Shown: piece by piece, positions 25,666-35,643 of the stretch
Layout: each line of letters starts with the position of its first letter
How positions within the stretch are numbered: the first letter of the stretch is position 1
DNA from: Cytobacillus oceanisediminis
GTDB lineage: Bacteria > Bacillota > Bacilli > Bacillales > Cytobacillaceae
Direction: 5' to 3'
DNA length: 64,000 bases
NCBI RefSeq assembly: GCF_004366035.1
Contig: NZ_SOEE01000003.1
Location: 62,001 to 126,000 of the forward strand
The notes under the pieces: model-generated
The model's database searches: none
Seen by the model: only the letters and a program-made list of their open reading frames with translations
What the model was told of the DNA's origin: nothing
Made by a program: the position numbers and the translations under genes

Positions 25666-27843
25666 ATGGGAAACTATGTAAAAACAGGAAGCCTGCAAGT
25701 TGCAAGTGAGCTTTATGAATTTATCAATTCCGAGGCTCTGCCGGGAAGCGGAGTGGATCAGGAACAATTTTGGCCAGGTCTGGAAGCGCTTATAAATGAT
25801 CTGACGCCTAAAAATAAAGCATTGCTGGCGAAGCGGGATGAAATTCAGCATAAACTGAACAAGTGGCACAGAGAAAATCAAGATTTTGATTTTAATAGCT
25901 ATAAGTCATTTTTAGAAGAGATCAGCTATCTTGAGCCAAAGGCCGAAGGTTTTAAAATTACTACAGAAAACGTGGATGATGAAGTAGCTATAAAGGCTGG
26001 ACCACAATTGGTCGTTCCAGTTAATAACGGGCGTTATGCGATCAATGCAGCAAATGCCCGGTGGGGAAGCTTATACGATGCACTTTATGGCACAGATGCA
26101 ATCAGTGAAGAAAACGGGGCAAATAGAGAAGGCGGATATAATCCAGTAAGGGGAGAAAAGGTTATTGCATTTGCCAGGGAATTCCTTGATCAAACCGTTC
26201 CTCTGTCAAGCGGTTCTCATAAAGACGCTGTTCAATATAAAGTGGAAAACGGTAAGCTGGCAGCTGTGCTTAGCAATGGAGAAACTGCAAATCTAAAAGA
26301 TGAATCAAAGTTTGCCGGATACCAGGGAGAGCAGGATCATCCTTCTGCGGTACTTCTGAAGAATAATGGCCTTTATTTTGAAATTCAAATTGACAGAGGC
26401 CACCCAATTGGAAAAACGGATGATGCCGGAGTAAAGGATGTTTTGCTTGAAGCTGCAATTACTACAATTATGGATTGTGAAGATTCAGTAACAGCAGTTG
26501 ATGCTGAAGACAAGGTCCTTGTGTACCGCAACTGGCTTGGTTTAATGAAGGGAGACCTTTCCGCCGCCTTTACAAAAGGCTCTAAATCCATAACGCGTAC
26601 ATTAAACCCTGACCGTTCGTATGTTTCTCCAGATGGAAAGGAGTTCTCATTATCTGGGCGCTCGTTGATGTTTGTCAGGAATGTCGGACATTTAATGTCC
26701 ATTAATGCGATTTTGGATGCAGATGGAAATGAAGTGCAGGAAGGTATCTTGGATACGGTAATTACCAGCCTGATTGGCAAGCATACATTGCTTGGAAATG
26801 GCCCATACCAAAACTCATCAGAAGGTTCCATTTATATCGTTAAGCCAAAGATGCACGGTTCCAAGGAGGTTGCTTTTGCAAGCGAGTTGTTTGACCGGAC
26901 TGAAGATTTGCTCGGACTGGAGCGGAATACACTAAAAATTGGTGTAATGGATGAAGAGCGCCGTACATCTTTGAACCTGGCAGCCTGCATCCGTGAAGTA
27001 AAGGAGCGCATCGTCTTCATAAACACTGGGTTCCTGGACCGGACTGGGGATGAGATGCATACTTCCATGGAAGCTGGCCCAATGATCCGCAAGAGTGACA
27101 TGAAGTCAACAGCATGGCTAAAAGGCTATGAAAAATCCAATGTCAATACAGGCCTTGAAACAGGCTTCCAGGGCCGTGCCCAAATTGGAAAAGGTATGTG
27201 GGCTATGCCTGATATGATGGCTGATATGATGGAGCAGAAGATCGGCCATCTGAACGCTGGAGCCAATACTGCCTGGGTACCGTCTCCAACTGCTGCCACC
27301 CTTCATGCTTTACACTATCATCAGGTAGAAGTTCAAAAAGTGCAAAATCAGCTGCTGGAAGAGATTACGGACCTTCGTGATGAAATCCTGCAGATTCCGG
27401 TTGCTGAAAATCCGCAATGGAATCCAGAGGAAGTTCAAGAGGAACTGGATAACAACGCACAGGGGATTTTGGGATATGTTGTCCGCTGGGTTGAGCAGGG
27501 CATCGGCTGTTCCAAAGTTCCTGATATCAATAATATTGGTTTAATGGAGGACCGCGCGACATTAAGGATATCAAGCCAGCATGTTGCGAATTGGCTGCAC
27601 CATGGAATCTGCACGAAGGAGCAAGTGCTTGAGACACTTAAGAAAATGGCTAAGGTTGTAGATGAACAAAATAGTGGAGATCCCGCATACCGCCCAATGG
27701 CAGCTGACTTCGATCAATCAGTTGCTTTCCAGGCAGCATGTGACCTCGTTTTTGAGGGATATGATCAGCCAAATGGCTATACAGAACCGATTTTGCACCG
27801 CCGCCGACTTGAAGCGAAGTCCAAGTATGCTGTTAAACAGTAA
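25666..27843 (+). CDS. glcB: Malate synthase G
   Basis: The protein has 725 aa, the size of the monomeric G isoform. AAAGGAGG precedes the ATG. Seen motifs: [15 protein letters not shown] near residue 125, [20 protein letters not shown] (acidic metal site), [50 protein letters not shown], and the C-terminal [19 protein letters not shown]. It condenses glyoxylate with acetyl-CoA to malate. Together with GlcDEF this gives growth on glycolate without isocitrate lyase. Confidence 0.95.
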   Translation: MGNYVKTGSLQVASELYEFINSEALPGSGVDQEQFWPGLEALINDLTPKNKALLAKRDEIQHKLNKWHRENQDFDFNSYKSFLEEISYLEPKAEGFKITTENVDDEVAIKAGPQLVVPVNNGRYAINAANARWGSLYDALYGTDAISEENGANREGGYNPVRGEKVIAFAREFLDQTVPLSSGSHKDAVQYKVENGKLAAVLSNGETANLKDESKFAGYQGEQDHPSAVLLKNNGLYFEIQIDRGHPIGKTDDAGVKDVLLEAAITTIMDCEDSVTAVDAEDKVLVYRNWLGLMKGDLSAAFTKGSKSITRTLNPDRSYVSPDGKEFSLSGRSLMFVRNVGHLMSINAILDADGNEVQEGILDTVITSLIGKHTLLGNGPYQNSSEGSIYIVKPKMHGSKEVAFASELFDRTEDLLGLERNTLKIGVMDEERRTSLNLAACIREVKERIVFINTGFLDRTGDEMHTSMEAGPMIRKSDMKSTAWLKGYEKSNVNTGLETGFQGRAQIGKGMWAMPDMMADMMEQKIGHLNAGANTAWVPSPTAATLHALHYHQVEVQKVQNQLLEEITDLRDEILQIPVAENPQWNPEEVQEELDNNAQGILGYVVRWVEQGIGCSKVPDINNIGLMEDRATLRISSQHVANWLHHGICTKEQVLETLKKMAKVVDEQNSGDPAYRPMAADFDQSVAFQAACDLVFEGYDQPNGYTEPILHRRRLEAKSKYAVKQ

Positions 27844-27852
27844 TAGTTTTAG

Positions 27853-27880
27853 AACAGGGCATGTATGTGCCCTGTTTTTC
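27853..27880 (+). terminator. Terminator after malate synthase
   Basis: ACAGGGCA (27854-27861) pairs with TGCCCTGT (27868-27875), followed by five T. Confidence 0.85.
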
Positions 27881-27924
27881 TAAAGAGCCGCAGACTTAAA
27901 GTAATTGAAGGGAGAGGGAAGAAA

Positions 27925-28704
27925 ATGAAATTTACAAGATTTGAAGTTAAAGGAGCAGTACATACAGGAGTAGCAGAGGGGGGCATATTTAAAGAAATTA
28001 AAGGTGATATTTTCGGAGAATGGGAGTATACTGGCCAGAGCTTTTCGGCGGATGAAGCTAAGCAGCTTGCACCTCTGGTTCCAAATCAGATTATTGGTAT
28101 TGGAGCTAACTATGTGTCTGTGAAATCAGATTTGCCTGAGACACTCCCGGAAATTCCTGTATTCTTCTTTAAGCCTGTATCTTCTGTTATAGGGCCTGAT
28201 GAGGATATTATCATTCCTGAAGGCATTGAAGAGGTGAAATTTGAATCAGAACTGGCAGTGGTAATAGGCAGAGAAGCTAAAAATGTAGCAGAGTCAGATG
28301 TGCTTGATTATGTTTTTGGCTACACAGTAGGCAATGATGTTACTGCACCGCAATTCTTCCATAATGACGGGCATTGGACAATTGGCAAATCCTTTGACAC
28401 ATTTACTCCGCTTGGTCCGGTAATCGAAACAGACCTGGATCCATTTCAGGTTAAAGTGGAAGCAAAATTAAACGGCTCAGAGAAGCAGAACAGCAGCACA
28501 GAATTAATGATTATCCCAATCCGAAAAATGATATCCTACCTGACTAATGTCATGACGCTGTTGCCAGGTGACGTAATCCTTACAGGAAGTCCTGTTGGAG
28601 CTGAGATGGTTAGGTCAGGTGCTGTTATCGAATGTGAGATCAAAGAGATTGGAGCTCTGCGGAATACATTTGCAGTAGCACGTGAAAGCGCAAAAACGGT
28701 ATAA
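27925..28704 (+). CDS. Fumarylacetoacetate hydrolase family protein
   Basis: The protein has 259 aa from ATG 27925, preceded by GGGAGAGGGAAG; the frame is open 60 bases further up, but that part lies in the terminator stem. The FAH fold shows IIGIGANYVSVKSD, VFFFKPVSSVIGP, the metal-binding FESELAVVIGREAK, GNDVTAPQFF, WTIGKSFDTFTPLGP and LPGDVILTGSPVG. Members hydrolyse or decarboxylate 2-oxo acids or acylpyruvates. Its place between malate synthase and the IclR gene suggests a role in the same 2-oxo-acid metabolism; the substrate is unknown. Confidence 0.88.
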   Translation: MKFTRFEVKGAVHTGVAEGGIFKEIKGDIFGEWEYTGQSFSADEAKQLAPLVPNQIIGIGANYVSVKSDLPETLPEIPVFFFKPVSSVIGPDEDIIIPEGIEEVKFESELAVVIGREAKNVAESDVLDYVFGYTVGNDVTAPQFFHNDGHWTIGKSFDTFTPLGPVIETDLDPFQVKVEAKLNGSEKQNSSTELMIIPIRKMISYLTNVMTLLPGDVILTGSPVGAEMVRSGAVIECEIKEIGALRNTFAVARESAKTV

Positions 28705-28748
28705 TCTATGTGTAATGGATTAAGGTTTTTGCACCAGAGGTGAGTGTT

Positions 28749-29516
28749 GTGGAAAGAGAAAACATGGTCAAGTCCGTCAGCAGGGCACTGGATATTATCA
28801 CATTGATCAGCCTGAAAAAAAGCGGTCTTGGCGTAACGGAAATTGCCAATCAGATTGATATCAATAAAAGCTCTGTTTATCGTATTCTCTCTACTCTTGT
28901 TCAGTACGGATATATAGAACAGGATAGCGAAACCGGCAAATACAAATTAGGGTATAAATTCCTGGAGATCAGTTCAAAACTGCTTGAATCAATCGATTTG
29001 CGTGCAGAGGCAAGACCTTTTCTGCAGGAACTGGAAAATGAAACAAATGAAGTCATTCATTTGGTCGTTTATGATCAGGGAGAGGTTGTGTACATCGAGA
29101 AGCTTGAGGGCAATGAGACTTTAAGGATGCATTCTAAAGTCGGAAAACGAGCTCCGATGCATTGCACATCTGTCGGCAAAGCCATTCTGGCACATCTGCC
29201 TTCAAGCGTTGTTATTGATATCCTTGAAAGAAAAGGGATGCCGGTCCATACCGATAAAACCATAACGGATAAAGATGAATTTATGAAAGAATTAGGGCAG
29301 GTCAGGCAAAATGGATATGCGCTTGATCTTGAAGAAAATGAATATGGGATTACTTGTGTGGCCGTTCCTATTTTTGACCATCTCGGCAAAGTCATTGCTG
29401 CAGTCAGTATATCAGGCCCGACAATGAGGATGACAAGTGATCGTCTTGATGCATTAAAATCTATAATGGTAAGGACAGGACAAGGGATTTCTTCCCGGCT
29501 TGGACACGTCAGCTGA
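28749..29516 (+). CDS. IclR family transcription regulator
   Basis: The protein has 255 aa. GTG 28749 is preferred because AGAGGTG ends six bases upstream, while GTG 28740 lies inside that site. The N-terminal winged helix has GVTEIANQIDINKSSVYRILSTLVQYGYIEQD. The C-terminal IclR effector domain has LRMHSKVGKRAPMHCTSVGKAIL and GYALDLEENEYGITCVAVPI. It lies between FAH and the permease. The GTTTCG..GAAAC palindromes before glcE, malate synthase and the permease look like IclR-family sites, so this protein is the best candidate for their regulator, with glyoxylate or a related acid as effector (inference). Confidence 0.9.
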   Translation: MERENMVKSVSRALDIITLISLKKSGLGVTEIANQIDINKSSVYRILSTLVQYGYIEQDSETGKYKLGYKFLEISSKLLESIDLRAEARPFLQELENETNEVIHLVVYDQGEVVYIEKLEGNETLRMHSKVGKRAPMHCTSVGKAILAHLPSSVVIDILERKGMPVHTDKTITDKDEFMKELGQVRQNGYALDLEENEYGITCVAVPIFDHLGKVIAAVSISGPTMRMTSDRLDALKSIMVRTGQGISSRLGHVS

Positions 29517-29528
29517 ATAAGTTGGGAT

Positions 29529-29571
29529 TAGCCCAATATATCTTGATGAAAAGATATATTGGGCTAATTTT
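29529..29571 (+). terminator. Terminator after the IclR gene
   Basis: TAGCCCAATATATCTT pairs perfectly with AAGATATATTGGGCTA, followed by ATTTTG. Confidence 0.85.
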
Positions 29572-29713
29572 GTATGTATATACATACAAATATTTTTGTG
29601 TAAATACATAGATTAAATTTTCCAAATATTATTGAAATTATGAAAAATGTTTGTATAATAAAAATAAGCTTGATTCATTGTTGTATAACAAAACAATTAT
29701 AGTTATATAACAT

Positions 29714-29761
29714 GTTTCGCAGTCCGCAACAAAGTGCATTTATTGTTCGCTATTACAAAAC
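29714..29761. promoter_or_regulatory. Tandem operator-like palindromes C2 and C1 before the permease
   Basis: GTTTCGCAGTCCGCAAC (29714-29730) and GTTCGCTATTACAAAAC (29745-29761) both fit the pattern of sites A and B. Their starts are 31 bases apart, about three helical turns, so two dimers would sit on the same face. C1 ends just before the ribosome binding site. Confidence 0.55.
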
Positions 29762-29781
29762 AAAAGGGGGAAAAGTAATTA

Positions 29782-31572
29782 ATGAGTACTGGAATGTTAG
29801 CTTTATTATCATTATTGCCAATTATTGCAGTTGCAGTATTCCTTGTCGGACTGAGATGGCCGGCAAGTAAGGCTATGCCCATCTCGTACCTTGTAGCTGT
29901 TGTCCTGGCGCTATTTGTCTGGAAGGTGTCGGGTGCAAAAGTGGCGGCCGCATCCATTAATGGCCTGGTTGTCGCCGGAACACTCCTATACATTATTTTT
30001 GGTGCAATACTGCTTCTGAATACTCTGCAGGAAAGCGGAGGCTTAAAGACCATCCGCCAGGGATTTACCGATATCTCTCCTGACCGCAGAATTCAAGTAA
30101 TTATCATTGCCTGGCTGTTTGGATCTTTCATTGAAGGCGCATCCGGGTTTGGGACTCCTGCTGCAGTAGCTGTACCGCTATTAGTGGGTCTTGGCTTCCC
30201 GGCTATGGCAGCTGTAATTGCCGGGATGGTCATTCAGAGCACACCAGTTTCATTCGGTGCAGTAGGCACTCCGATGCTAGTTGGTGTGCAGACCGGTTTA
30301 TCAGGCAATGCAAGCCTTACAGATAATCTGCTCGGACTGGTAACGCAAATTGCCGGACAAGTAGCTATTCTCCATATGATTGCAGGCACATTAATTCCTT
30401 TATTTGTAGTAGCTTTAATGACAAGATTCTTTGGCAAGAACAAATCGTTTACAGAAGGGATAAAGATTTGGAAGTTTGCCCTGTTCGCATCTTTTGCCAT
30501 GACTATCCCTTATGTCATTGTTGCCAATGTTCTTGGACCTGAATTCCCCTCTATGATTGGAGGATTAGCTGGTTTAGCAATTGTTGTTTTTGCAGCTAAA
30601 AAAGGATTCCTTATGCCTCCTAAGGATCAGGTTTGGGATTTTGAAGAGAAATCCAAGTGGGATCCGGAGTGGACTGGTAAACTTGAAATCAAAGCAGTTG
30701 CCCACAAAAGCGGAAGCATGAGCATGATGCGTGCCTGGACTCCTTATGTTTTAGTTGGCTTATTCTTAGTATTGTCCAGATTGAAATCGCTTCCATTCCT
30801 GGGGTGGCTCCAGGCCTGGACGGTTAAGTTTGAAAACATTTTCGATTCCGGCATCACTTCAAGTTTCCAGCCGCTGTACTTGCCGGGTACCATTTTTATT
30901 CTTGTATCCATTATCACCTATTTCATTCATGGAATGAATTCCGGTTCTTACAAAAAAGCCTGGGCAGACTCAGGGAAAACAACTGTTGCTGCTTCAACCG
31001 CATTAATTTTCACTGTTCCGATGGTACAGGTTTTTATCAATACCGGCGGGGGAGAGGCAGGCTATAATCAGATGCCAATCGAGCTCGCGAATGGTGCCGC
31101 AGCACTTGCAGGAGAATTCTGGCCGTTCTTTGCAACGTTTATAGGAGGGCTCGGGGCTTTTATCGCGGGAAGTAATACTGTCAGTAATATGATGTTTTCT
31201 CTATTCCAATATGATGTTGGTTCACAGATTGGAGTGGATGCAACCTGGATTGTAGCCCTTCAGGCAGTCGGAGGAGCAGCTGGAAACATGATTTGTGTCC
31301 ATAACGTGGTTGCTGCATCAGCTGTTGTTGGTCTTGTAGGGAAAGAAGGGACTGTCATTCGTAAAACCCTTTTCCCATTCTTCTATTATGCATTGCTGGC
31401 TGGGTCAGTGGGTTACTCGATTGTATGGTATTCGCAAAAAGGGATCCTCAATCTCGGTTCCTTCATTGCGGTTTGCATCGCAGTCGCCGCAGTTTATATC
31501 ATCGCAACAAACAATAGGCGTTCCAACATGATTTTGCCTCCGCCTCCGGTGAATGTGAAATCTGCTAAATAA
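29782..31572 (+). CDS. L-lactate/glycolate permease, LctP family
   Basis: The protein has 596 aa with about 14 hydrophobic segments. Family motifs include [63 protein letters not shown] and [22 protein letters not shown]. It imports lactate or glycolate with protons. Because it ends the glycolate island and carries the shared operator, glycolate (GlcA function) is the likelier substrate. ATG 29782 follows AAAGGGGG. Confidence 0.9.
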   Translation: MSTGMLALLSLLPIIAVAVFLVGLRWPASKAMPISYLVAVVLALFVWKVSGAKVAAASINGLVVAGTLLYIIFGAILLLNTLQESGGLKTIRQGFTDISPDRRIQVIIIAWLFGSFIEGASGFGTPAAVAVPLLVGLGFPAMAAVIAGMVIQSTPVSFGAVGTPMLVGVQTGLSGNASLTDNLLGLVTQIAGQVAILHMIAGTLIPLFVVALMTRFFGKNKSFTEGIKIWKFALFASFAMTIPYVIVANVLGPEFPSMIGGLAGLAIVVFAAKKGFLMPPKDQVWDFEEKSKWDPEWTGKLEIKAVAHKSGSMSMMRAWTPYVLVGLFLVLSRLKSLPFLGWLQAWTVKFENIFDSGITSSFQPLYLPGTIFILVSIITYFIHGMNSGSYKKAWADSGKTTVAASTALIFTVPMVQVFINTGGGEAGYNQMPIELANGAAALAGEFWPFFATFIGGLGAFIAGSNTVSNMMFSLFQYDVGSQIGVDATWIVALQAVGGAAGNMICVHNVVAASAVVGLVGKEGTVIRKTLFPFFYYALLAGSVGYSIVWYSQKGILNLGSFIAVCIAVAAVYIIATNNRRSNMILPPPPVNVKSAK

Positions 31573-31581
31573 TTAATTATA

Positions 31582-31620
31582 ACTGGTTTAGCCCTTTGGC
31601 TGAGCCAGTTTTTTCTTTTT
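31582..31620 (+). terminator. Terminator after the permease
   Basis: ACTGGTTTAGCC pairs with GGCTGAGCCAGT with two G-U type pairs, followed by TTTTTTCTTTTT. Confidence 0.85.
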
Positions 31621-31663
31621 ATAAAAATTTAAAATTCCTCTTCTCTTTTCCAATTACTTGTAA

Positions 31664-31703
31664 TATAATCTAACTGTATTAACTGTACTATGAATGATAG
31701 TAC
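31664..31703 (+). promoter_or_regulatory. -10 element and GTACTAT palindrome of the YtrA-type operon
   Basis: TATAAT stands at 31664-31669. GTACTAT-GAATG-ATAGTAC at 31685-31703 is a perfect 7+7 inverted repeat near the expected transcription start, the typical place and style for a YtrA-like autorepressor operator. Confidence 0.6.
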
Positions 31704-31728
31704 ACTACATACAGATGGGAGGGTAAAC

Positions 31729-32127
31729 ATGTTTGAGTTGGACGTAAGGAGCCGAAAGCCTATATATGAACAGTTGGTTGAGCGGCTTAAAGAGCTGATC
31801 ATCACCGAGGTCTTAACAGCAGATGAACAGCTGCCTTCCGTTCGAACGCTGGCCCATCAGCTGACAATCAATCCCAATACGATTCAAAAGGCATACAGGG
31901 AACTTGAATCCCAGGGCTATATTTATTCTATAAAGGGAAAGGGCAGCTTTATCAGTCCAGCGACTCCCAATCTGAACAGCGAAAAAATAGAAAAAGTGAA
32001 AAATGAGCTTTCAAAGCTTTTATCAGAAGCTATATATCTTGGAATTACAAAAGATGAATTATTTAAGATGATTCAGGAATTAGAAGCAGCTATAGGGGGA
32101 GGGGTAGAAGATGATCAAAATCCGTAA
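31729..32127 (+). CDS. GntR family transcription repressor, YtrA subfamily
   Basis: The protein has 132 aa from ATG 31729 after GGGAGGG; an upstream in-frame ATG at 31690 would put the operator inside the gene. The winged helix shows DVRSRKPIYEQLVERLKELI, LPSVRTLAHQLTINPNTIQKAYRELE and GYIYSIKGKGSFI, followed by a short helical dimerisation tail, as in YtrA. It overlaps the ABC ATPase gene by 17 bases. Such repressors control their own ABC operon in response to cell-wall-active agents. Confidence 0.9.
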   Translation: MFELDVRSRKPIYEQLVERLKELIITEVLTADEQLPSVRTLAHQLTINPNTIQKAYRELESQGYIYSIKGKGSFISPATPNLNSEKIEKVKNELSKLLSEAIYLGITKDELFKMIQELEAAIGGGVEDDQNP

Positions 32128-33007
32128 TGTACGTAAATCATTCGATGAGATGGATGCTGTAGAAAATGTCTCCATCAAAGTCAATAAAGGGTCCATATAC
32201 GGCTTGCTTGGTTCAAATGGAGCCGGGAAAACAACGCTCCTGAAGCTTTTGGCAGGCATCTATGCGGAGGATGAGGGGTCTGTTGCCATTGCCGGCCAGC
32301 CGGTCTTCGAAAATCCGGTAATTAAAGAAAAGATCTTTTTTATTCAGGATCATCCCTATTTTCTGCCTCAATATACAGTTAAGCAAATGGCACAATTTTA
32401 TCAAAATATTTACAGCAGATGGGATGACGGCCGCTTTGAAGAACTGGCTGCAATTTTTGAAATGGACATGCATAAAAAGATTCATAGATTTTCAAAAGGC
32501 TTTCAGAGGCAGGCTGCTTTTATCCTTGCTTTGTCTGCCAGGCCGGAGGTTTTAATTTTGGATGAGCCTATGGATGGGCTGGACCCGGTAATGAGAAAAA
32601 AAGTGAAAAGCCTGCTTATAGATGAGGTTGCCGAAAGAGAAATGACTATCCTTATTTCCTCTCATAATCTGCGTGAAGTGGAAGATTTATGTGATTTTAT
32701 TGGCATCATGCATAAAGGGCGTATGATCCTGGAAAAAGACCTGGATGACCTTAAAACAGATACACATAAGATTCAGGTGGCTTTCAAAGGATCTGCACCA
32801 GCCATTTTCGATTCGCTGAGAATCCTTCATAAAGAAAAAAGAGGCAGCGTTATCCTCTGCATTGTAAAGGGAGATGCTAAGGAAATATCGTCATATGTAG
32901 AACAATTTAAGCCAGTGATTTTCGATATGCTTCCCCTTACTTTAGAGGAGATCTTCATTTATGAAATGGGGGACATTGGATATGCAGTCCAGAACATCCT
33001 TGGTTAA
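32111..33007 (+). CDS. ABC transporter ATP-binding protein (YtrB type)
   Basis: The protein has 298 aa. Walker A is GSNGAGKTTLLKLL, the signature is an unusual FSKGFQRQAAFILALS, and Walker B is EVLILDEPMDGLDP followed by SSHNLREVEDLCD. A C-terminal extension of about 75 residues follows the NBD. It overlaps the repressor and the permease genes, giving tight translational coupling. It drives the membrane partner encoded next. Confidence 0.9.
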   Translation: MIKIRNVRKSFDEMDAVENVSIKVNKGSIYGLLGSNGAGKTTLLKLLAGIYAEDEGSVAIAGQPVFENPVIKEKIFFIQDHPYFLPQYTVKQMAQFYQNIYSRWDDGRFEELAAIFEMDMHKKIHRFSKGFQRQAAFILALSARPEVLILDEPMDGLDPVMRKKVKSLLIDEVAEREMTILISSHNLREVEDLCDFIGIMHKGRMILEKDLDDLKTDTHKIQVAFKGSAPAIFDSLRILHKEKRGSVILCIVKGDAKEISSYVEQFKPVIFDMLPLTLEEIFIYEMGDIGYAVQNILG

Positions 33008-34937
33008 AAGGGAAATTTTAAAAACGATTTTCAGAAGTGTCGGCTGGGTTTCCATTGTATATTTTCTTGGTCTGTTCTTCGCTATTCCACTTGATATAAT
33101 AATGAATTCTTCAGAGGAACAGCGGAAATTTCTGGACATTGACAATCTATTTCAATACAACTTCCAGCTCCAGTATATATTTAATATATCAGTGCCGGTA
33201 ATCTTGTCTGTGTTCTTATTCAGATTCACACAGGTAAAACAATACAGCGACTTAATGCACAGCCTCCCAGTCAAGCGTGCATCCATTTTCCATCAGTATG
33301 CTTTAACTGGAATCATGTTATTAATTTTACCGGTTTTACTCATTGCTTTAATAGTTCTGATGCTTTACCAGCCCATGAATTTGCAGGAGTTCTATTCAAT
33401 TGGGGAGATATTCAATTGGGTGGGCATCACCCTTTTATTAAATATTGTAATTTACCTGGCAGGAGTTTCTGTGGGGATGCTTACGGGGTTATCTGCCGTT
33501 CAAGGTGCCCTAACGTATATTTTCCTCCTGCTCCCTGTAGGCCTGATCATTCTAGTCTCTATTAATTTGCCATTCTATTTATTTGGCTATCCAGACCAAT
33601 ATTATATGGCAAGCAAATTTGAGAAGTTTTCTCCCTTAATTGCACTAACCCAGATGAACATGCGTACCCCGTCAAGTGCAGAGGCTGCTATTTATCTCTT
33701 TCTTATTTTGACTCTGTATTATCTTGGTTTGCAGATCTATAAAAGAAGAAGAATGGAGGCTGTTTCCCAGGCGCTTGTTTTTCCGGTTACAAAACCCATT
33801 TTTAAATATAGTGTAACTTTTTGCACGATGCTTTTAGGGGGAGGATATTTCGGTGAGATGCGAGGCGGCATTAGCTGGCTCATAGCTGGATATCTGTTTG
33901 GAGCATTGATTGGGTATGCCGCTGCCGAAATGGTTCTGCAAAAATCATGGCGTGTGACCATTAATATGAAAGGATTGATGGCATACACAGCTCTAATGGC
34001 TGCTTTATTCATTTTATTCCAATTTGACTTTACTCAATATGAAAAAAACATACCACGGGGCAATGAAATCGAGCGGGTTCATTTTAGCGAGAGTTTTTAT
34101 CTTTATAGTGATATCGATCATGAGGAACCCTTATATTTGAAGGAATACGAGAATATTGATTTGGTCAGAAGATTTCATGAGACGATTGTAAAGGATGAAA
34201 ACAGGCTTGCGGAGATCCCGGGCCGTGATTCAGTTTTTATCGTGTATGAACTGAAGAATGGTGAAAAGCTAGTCCGTGATTATAGGATTAATAAAAAGGA
34301 ATACAAGCCATTTCTTAAGCTGATTTATGAATCGGATGAATATAAAAAGGCAACAAATGAAATTTATCAGGTTTCAGCAGATGCTACAACGAAATTAACC
34401 ATTACTCCAAATGGGCCTGTTACTAAGCGGGCGGTTATTACAGACGATAAAGATCTAAAAGAGGCTATTGAGGTATTAACTGAAGAAGTTGATTCTGCTT
34501 CCTTTGAAGAGCTCCAGGGAAGTGACGAGCCATATGCGCATATTGAGATTTTTTATAATGACAGCAATAAAGCTTATATGCCTTGGTATCCTTCTTATTC
34601 AAGATTTGAGGAATGGCTGGAAGAGAAGTCATTACTGAATGAAGCAAGAGTGAACAGCAATGATATTTCTTATGCTTTGGCTGCAAAAGCGAAGGATATC
34701 GATGTCAACTTTGCTGCAGGGTACTCGTATGAAGAAGTTTTTGAAGAAATGAGAGATAGCAAATCTGCTGTCAAATTAACAGATAAGAATCAAATAGAAA
34801 GCAGCTTGAAGAATTCAGATGGATTCATGGATGGAGACTATATTATTGCGTTCTATTTTGATGAGCAAAGGACAATTGATATTAAAAGCTTTACGGAAAA
34901 AACAGTTCCAGTCTTTATAAAAGAACGGCTTCAATAA
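32982..34937 (+). CDS. ABC transporter permease with large soluble C-terminal domain
   Basis: The protein has 651 aa. ATG 32982 is preferred over 32961, though the call is not certain. Residues about 15-350 hold ten or so membrane segments in the ABC-2-like layout (FRFTQVKQYSDLMHSLPVKRASIFHQYALTG is typical of this permease type). The last 290 residues are hydrophilic and rich in Glu/Lys, and likely lie outside the membrane on one side. Substrate unknown; YtrBCDEF-like systems respond to wall antibiotics. The start overlaps the ATPase gene. Confidence 0.8.
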   Translation: MQSRTSLVKREILKTIFRSVGWVSIVYFLGLFFAIPLDIIMNSSEEQRKFLDIDNLFQYNFQLQYIFNISVPVILSVFLFRFTQVKQYSDLMHSLPVKRASIFHQYALTGIMLLILPVLLIALIVLMLYQPMNLQEFYSIGEIFNWVGITLLLNIVIYLAGVSVGMLTGLSAVQGALTYIFLLLPVGLIILVSINLPFYLFGYPDQYYMASKFEKFSPLIALTQMNMRTPSSAEAAIYLFLILTLYYLGLQIYKRRRMEAVSQALVFPVTKPIFKYSVTFCTMLLGGGYFGEMRGGISWLIAGYLFGALIGYAAAEMVLQKSWRVTINMKGLMAYTALMAALFILFQFDFTQYEKNIPRGNEIERVHFSESFYLYSDIDHEEPLYLKEYENIDLVRRFHETIVKDENRLAEIPGRDSVFIVYELKNGEKLVRDYRINKKEYKPFLKLIYESDEYKKATNEIYQVSADATTKLTITPNGPVTKRAVITDDKDLKEAIEVLTEEVDSASFEELQGSDEPYAHIEIFYNDSNKAYMPWYPSYSRFEEWLEEKSLLNEARVNSNDISYALAAKAKDIDVNFAAGYSYEEVFEEMRDSKSAVKLTDKNQIESSLKNSDGFMDGDYIIAFYFDEQRTIDIKSFTEKTVPVFIKERLQ

Positions 34938-34970
34938 AAGAGTAGAAACCTATAGGAGAGGGGGATTAAA

Positions 34971-35492
34971 GTGATTAAACCTTCAATGGATATGAGAGAG
35001 ATCTGCAGGCTCTACAATAAACGTCTCTATCATATTGCTTATAATATAACCCGGGATCATTATCTTGCACAGGATGTTGTGCAGGAATCGCTTCTCAAAG
35101 CATATAAAAAAATGGACAGCATTGATGATCAGGAAAAGCTGGGGGCCTGGTTATCCTCGATTGCAACCAGAACTGCGATTGACTTTGTCCGGAAAGAAAG
35201 AAGGACATATGAGAGAATACAGGATTCCGTTGATTTTGAAAACTGCATGGAAAGTAAATATATTGATGCGGGGCAGGAAGCAGAAGTCAATTTGCTTGAG
35301 GAGCAGATATACGCTTATGTGGATTCCCTCTCCTATGAACAGAAAAGGGTTTTCCTTCTTAAAACAAAGCACGGGCTGAAAGAGAAAGAAATAGCGGACA
35401 TTCTCCATCTCAATCCAAACACTGTTAAAACAAAGTTGTACCGGGTCAGACAGCACCTTAGAGAAATTCTTGGCGATCGGTATTTGGCATAG
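34971..35492 (+). CDS. ECF-type RNA polymerase sigma factor
   Basis: The protein has 173 aa with a GTG start after GAGAGGGGG. Region 2 is LYHIAYNITRDHYLAQDVVQESLLKAYKK and region 4 is EIADILHLNPNTVKTKLYRVRQHLRE; the linker is short, as in ECF factors. It lies 33 bases after the ABC permease and before a terminator, so it is the last gene of that operon. No anti-sigma gene follows, which is unusual; the permease with its large C-terminal domain may take that role (speculative). Confidence 0.88.
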   Translation: MIKPSMDMREICRLYNKRLYHIAYNITRDHYLAQDVVQESLLKAYKKMDSIDDQEKLGAWLSSIATRTAIDFVRKERRTYERIQDSVDFENCMESKYIDAGQEAEVNLLEEQIYAYVDSLSYEQKRVFLLKTKHGLKEKEIADILHLNPNTVKTKLYRVRQHLREILGDRYLA

Positions 35493-35495
35493 AAT

Positions 35496-35525
35496 AACAG
35501 CTTCTGAAAAGGAGCTGTTTTTTTG
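35496..35525 (+). terminator. Terminator after the sigma factor gene
   Basis: AACAGCT pairs with AGCTGTT around a 10-base loop, followed by a T-run. Confidence 0.8.
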
Positions 35526-35643
35526 TGTAATTACAAGAAATTGATAAATAATCAGCAGGGAATTCGGTCAGTCAGCAGGAAAATCTGAATTCATAATGGA
35601 AATGTCTTCATAGAAAAATATGATTAATAAAAGGAGGTTCACT

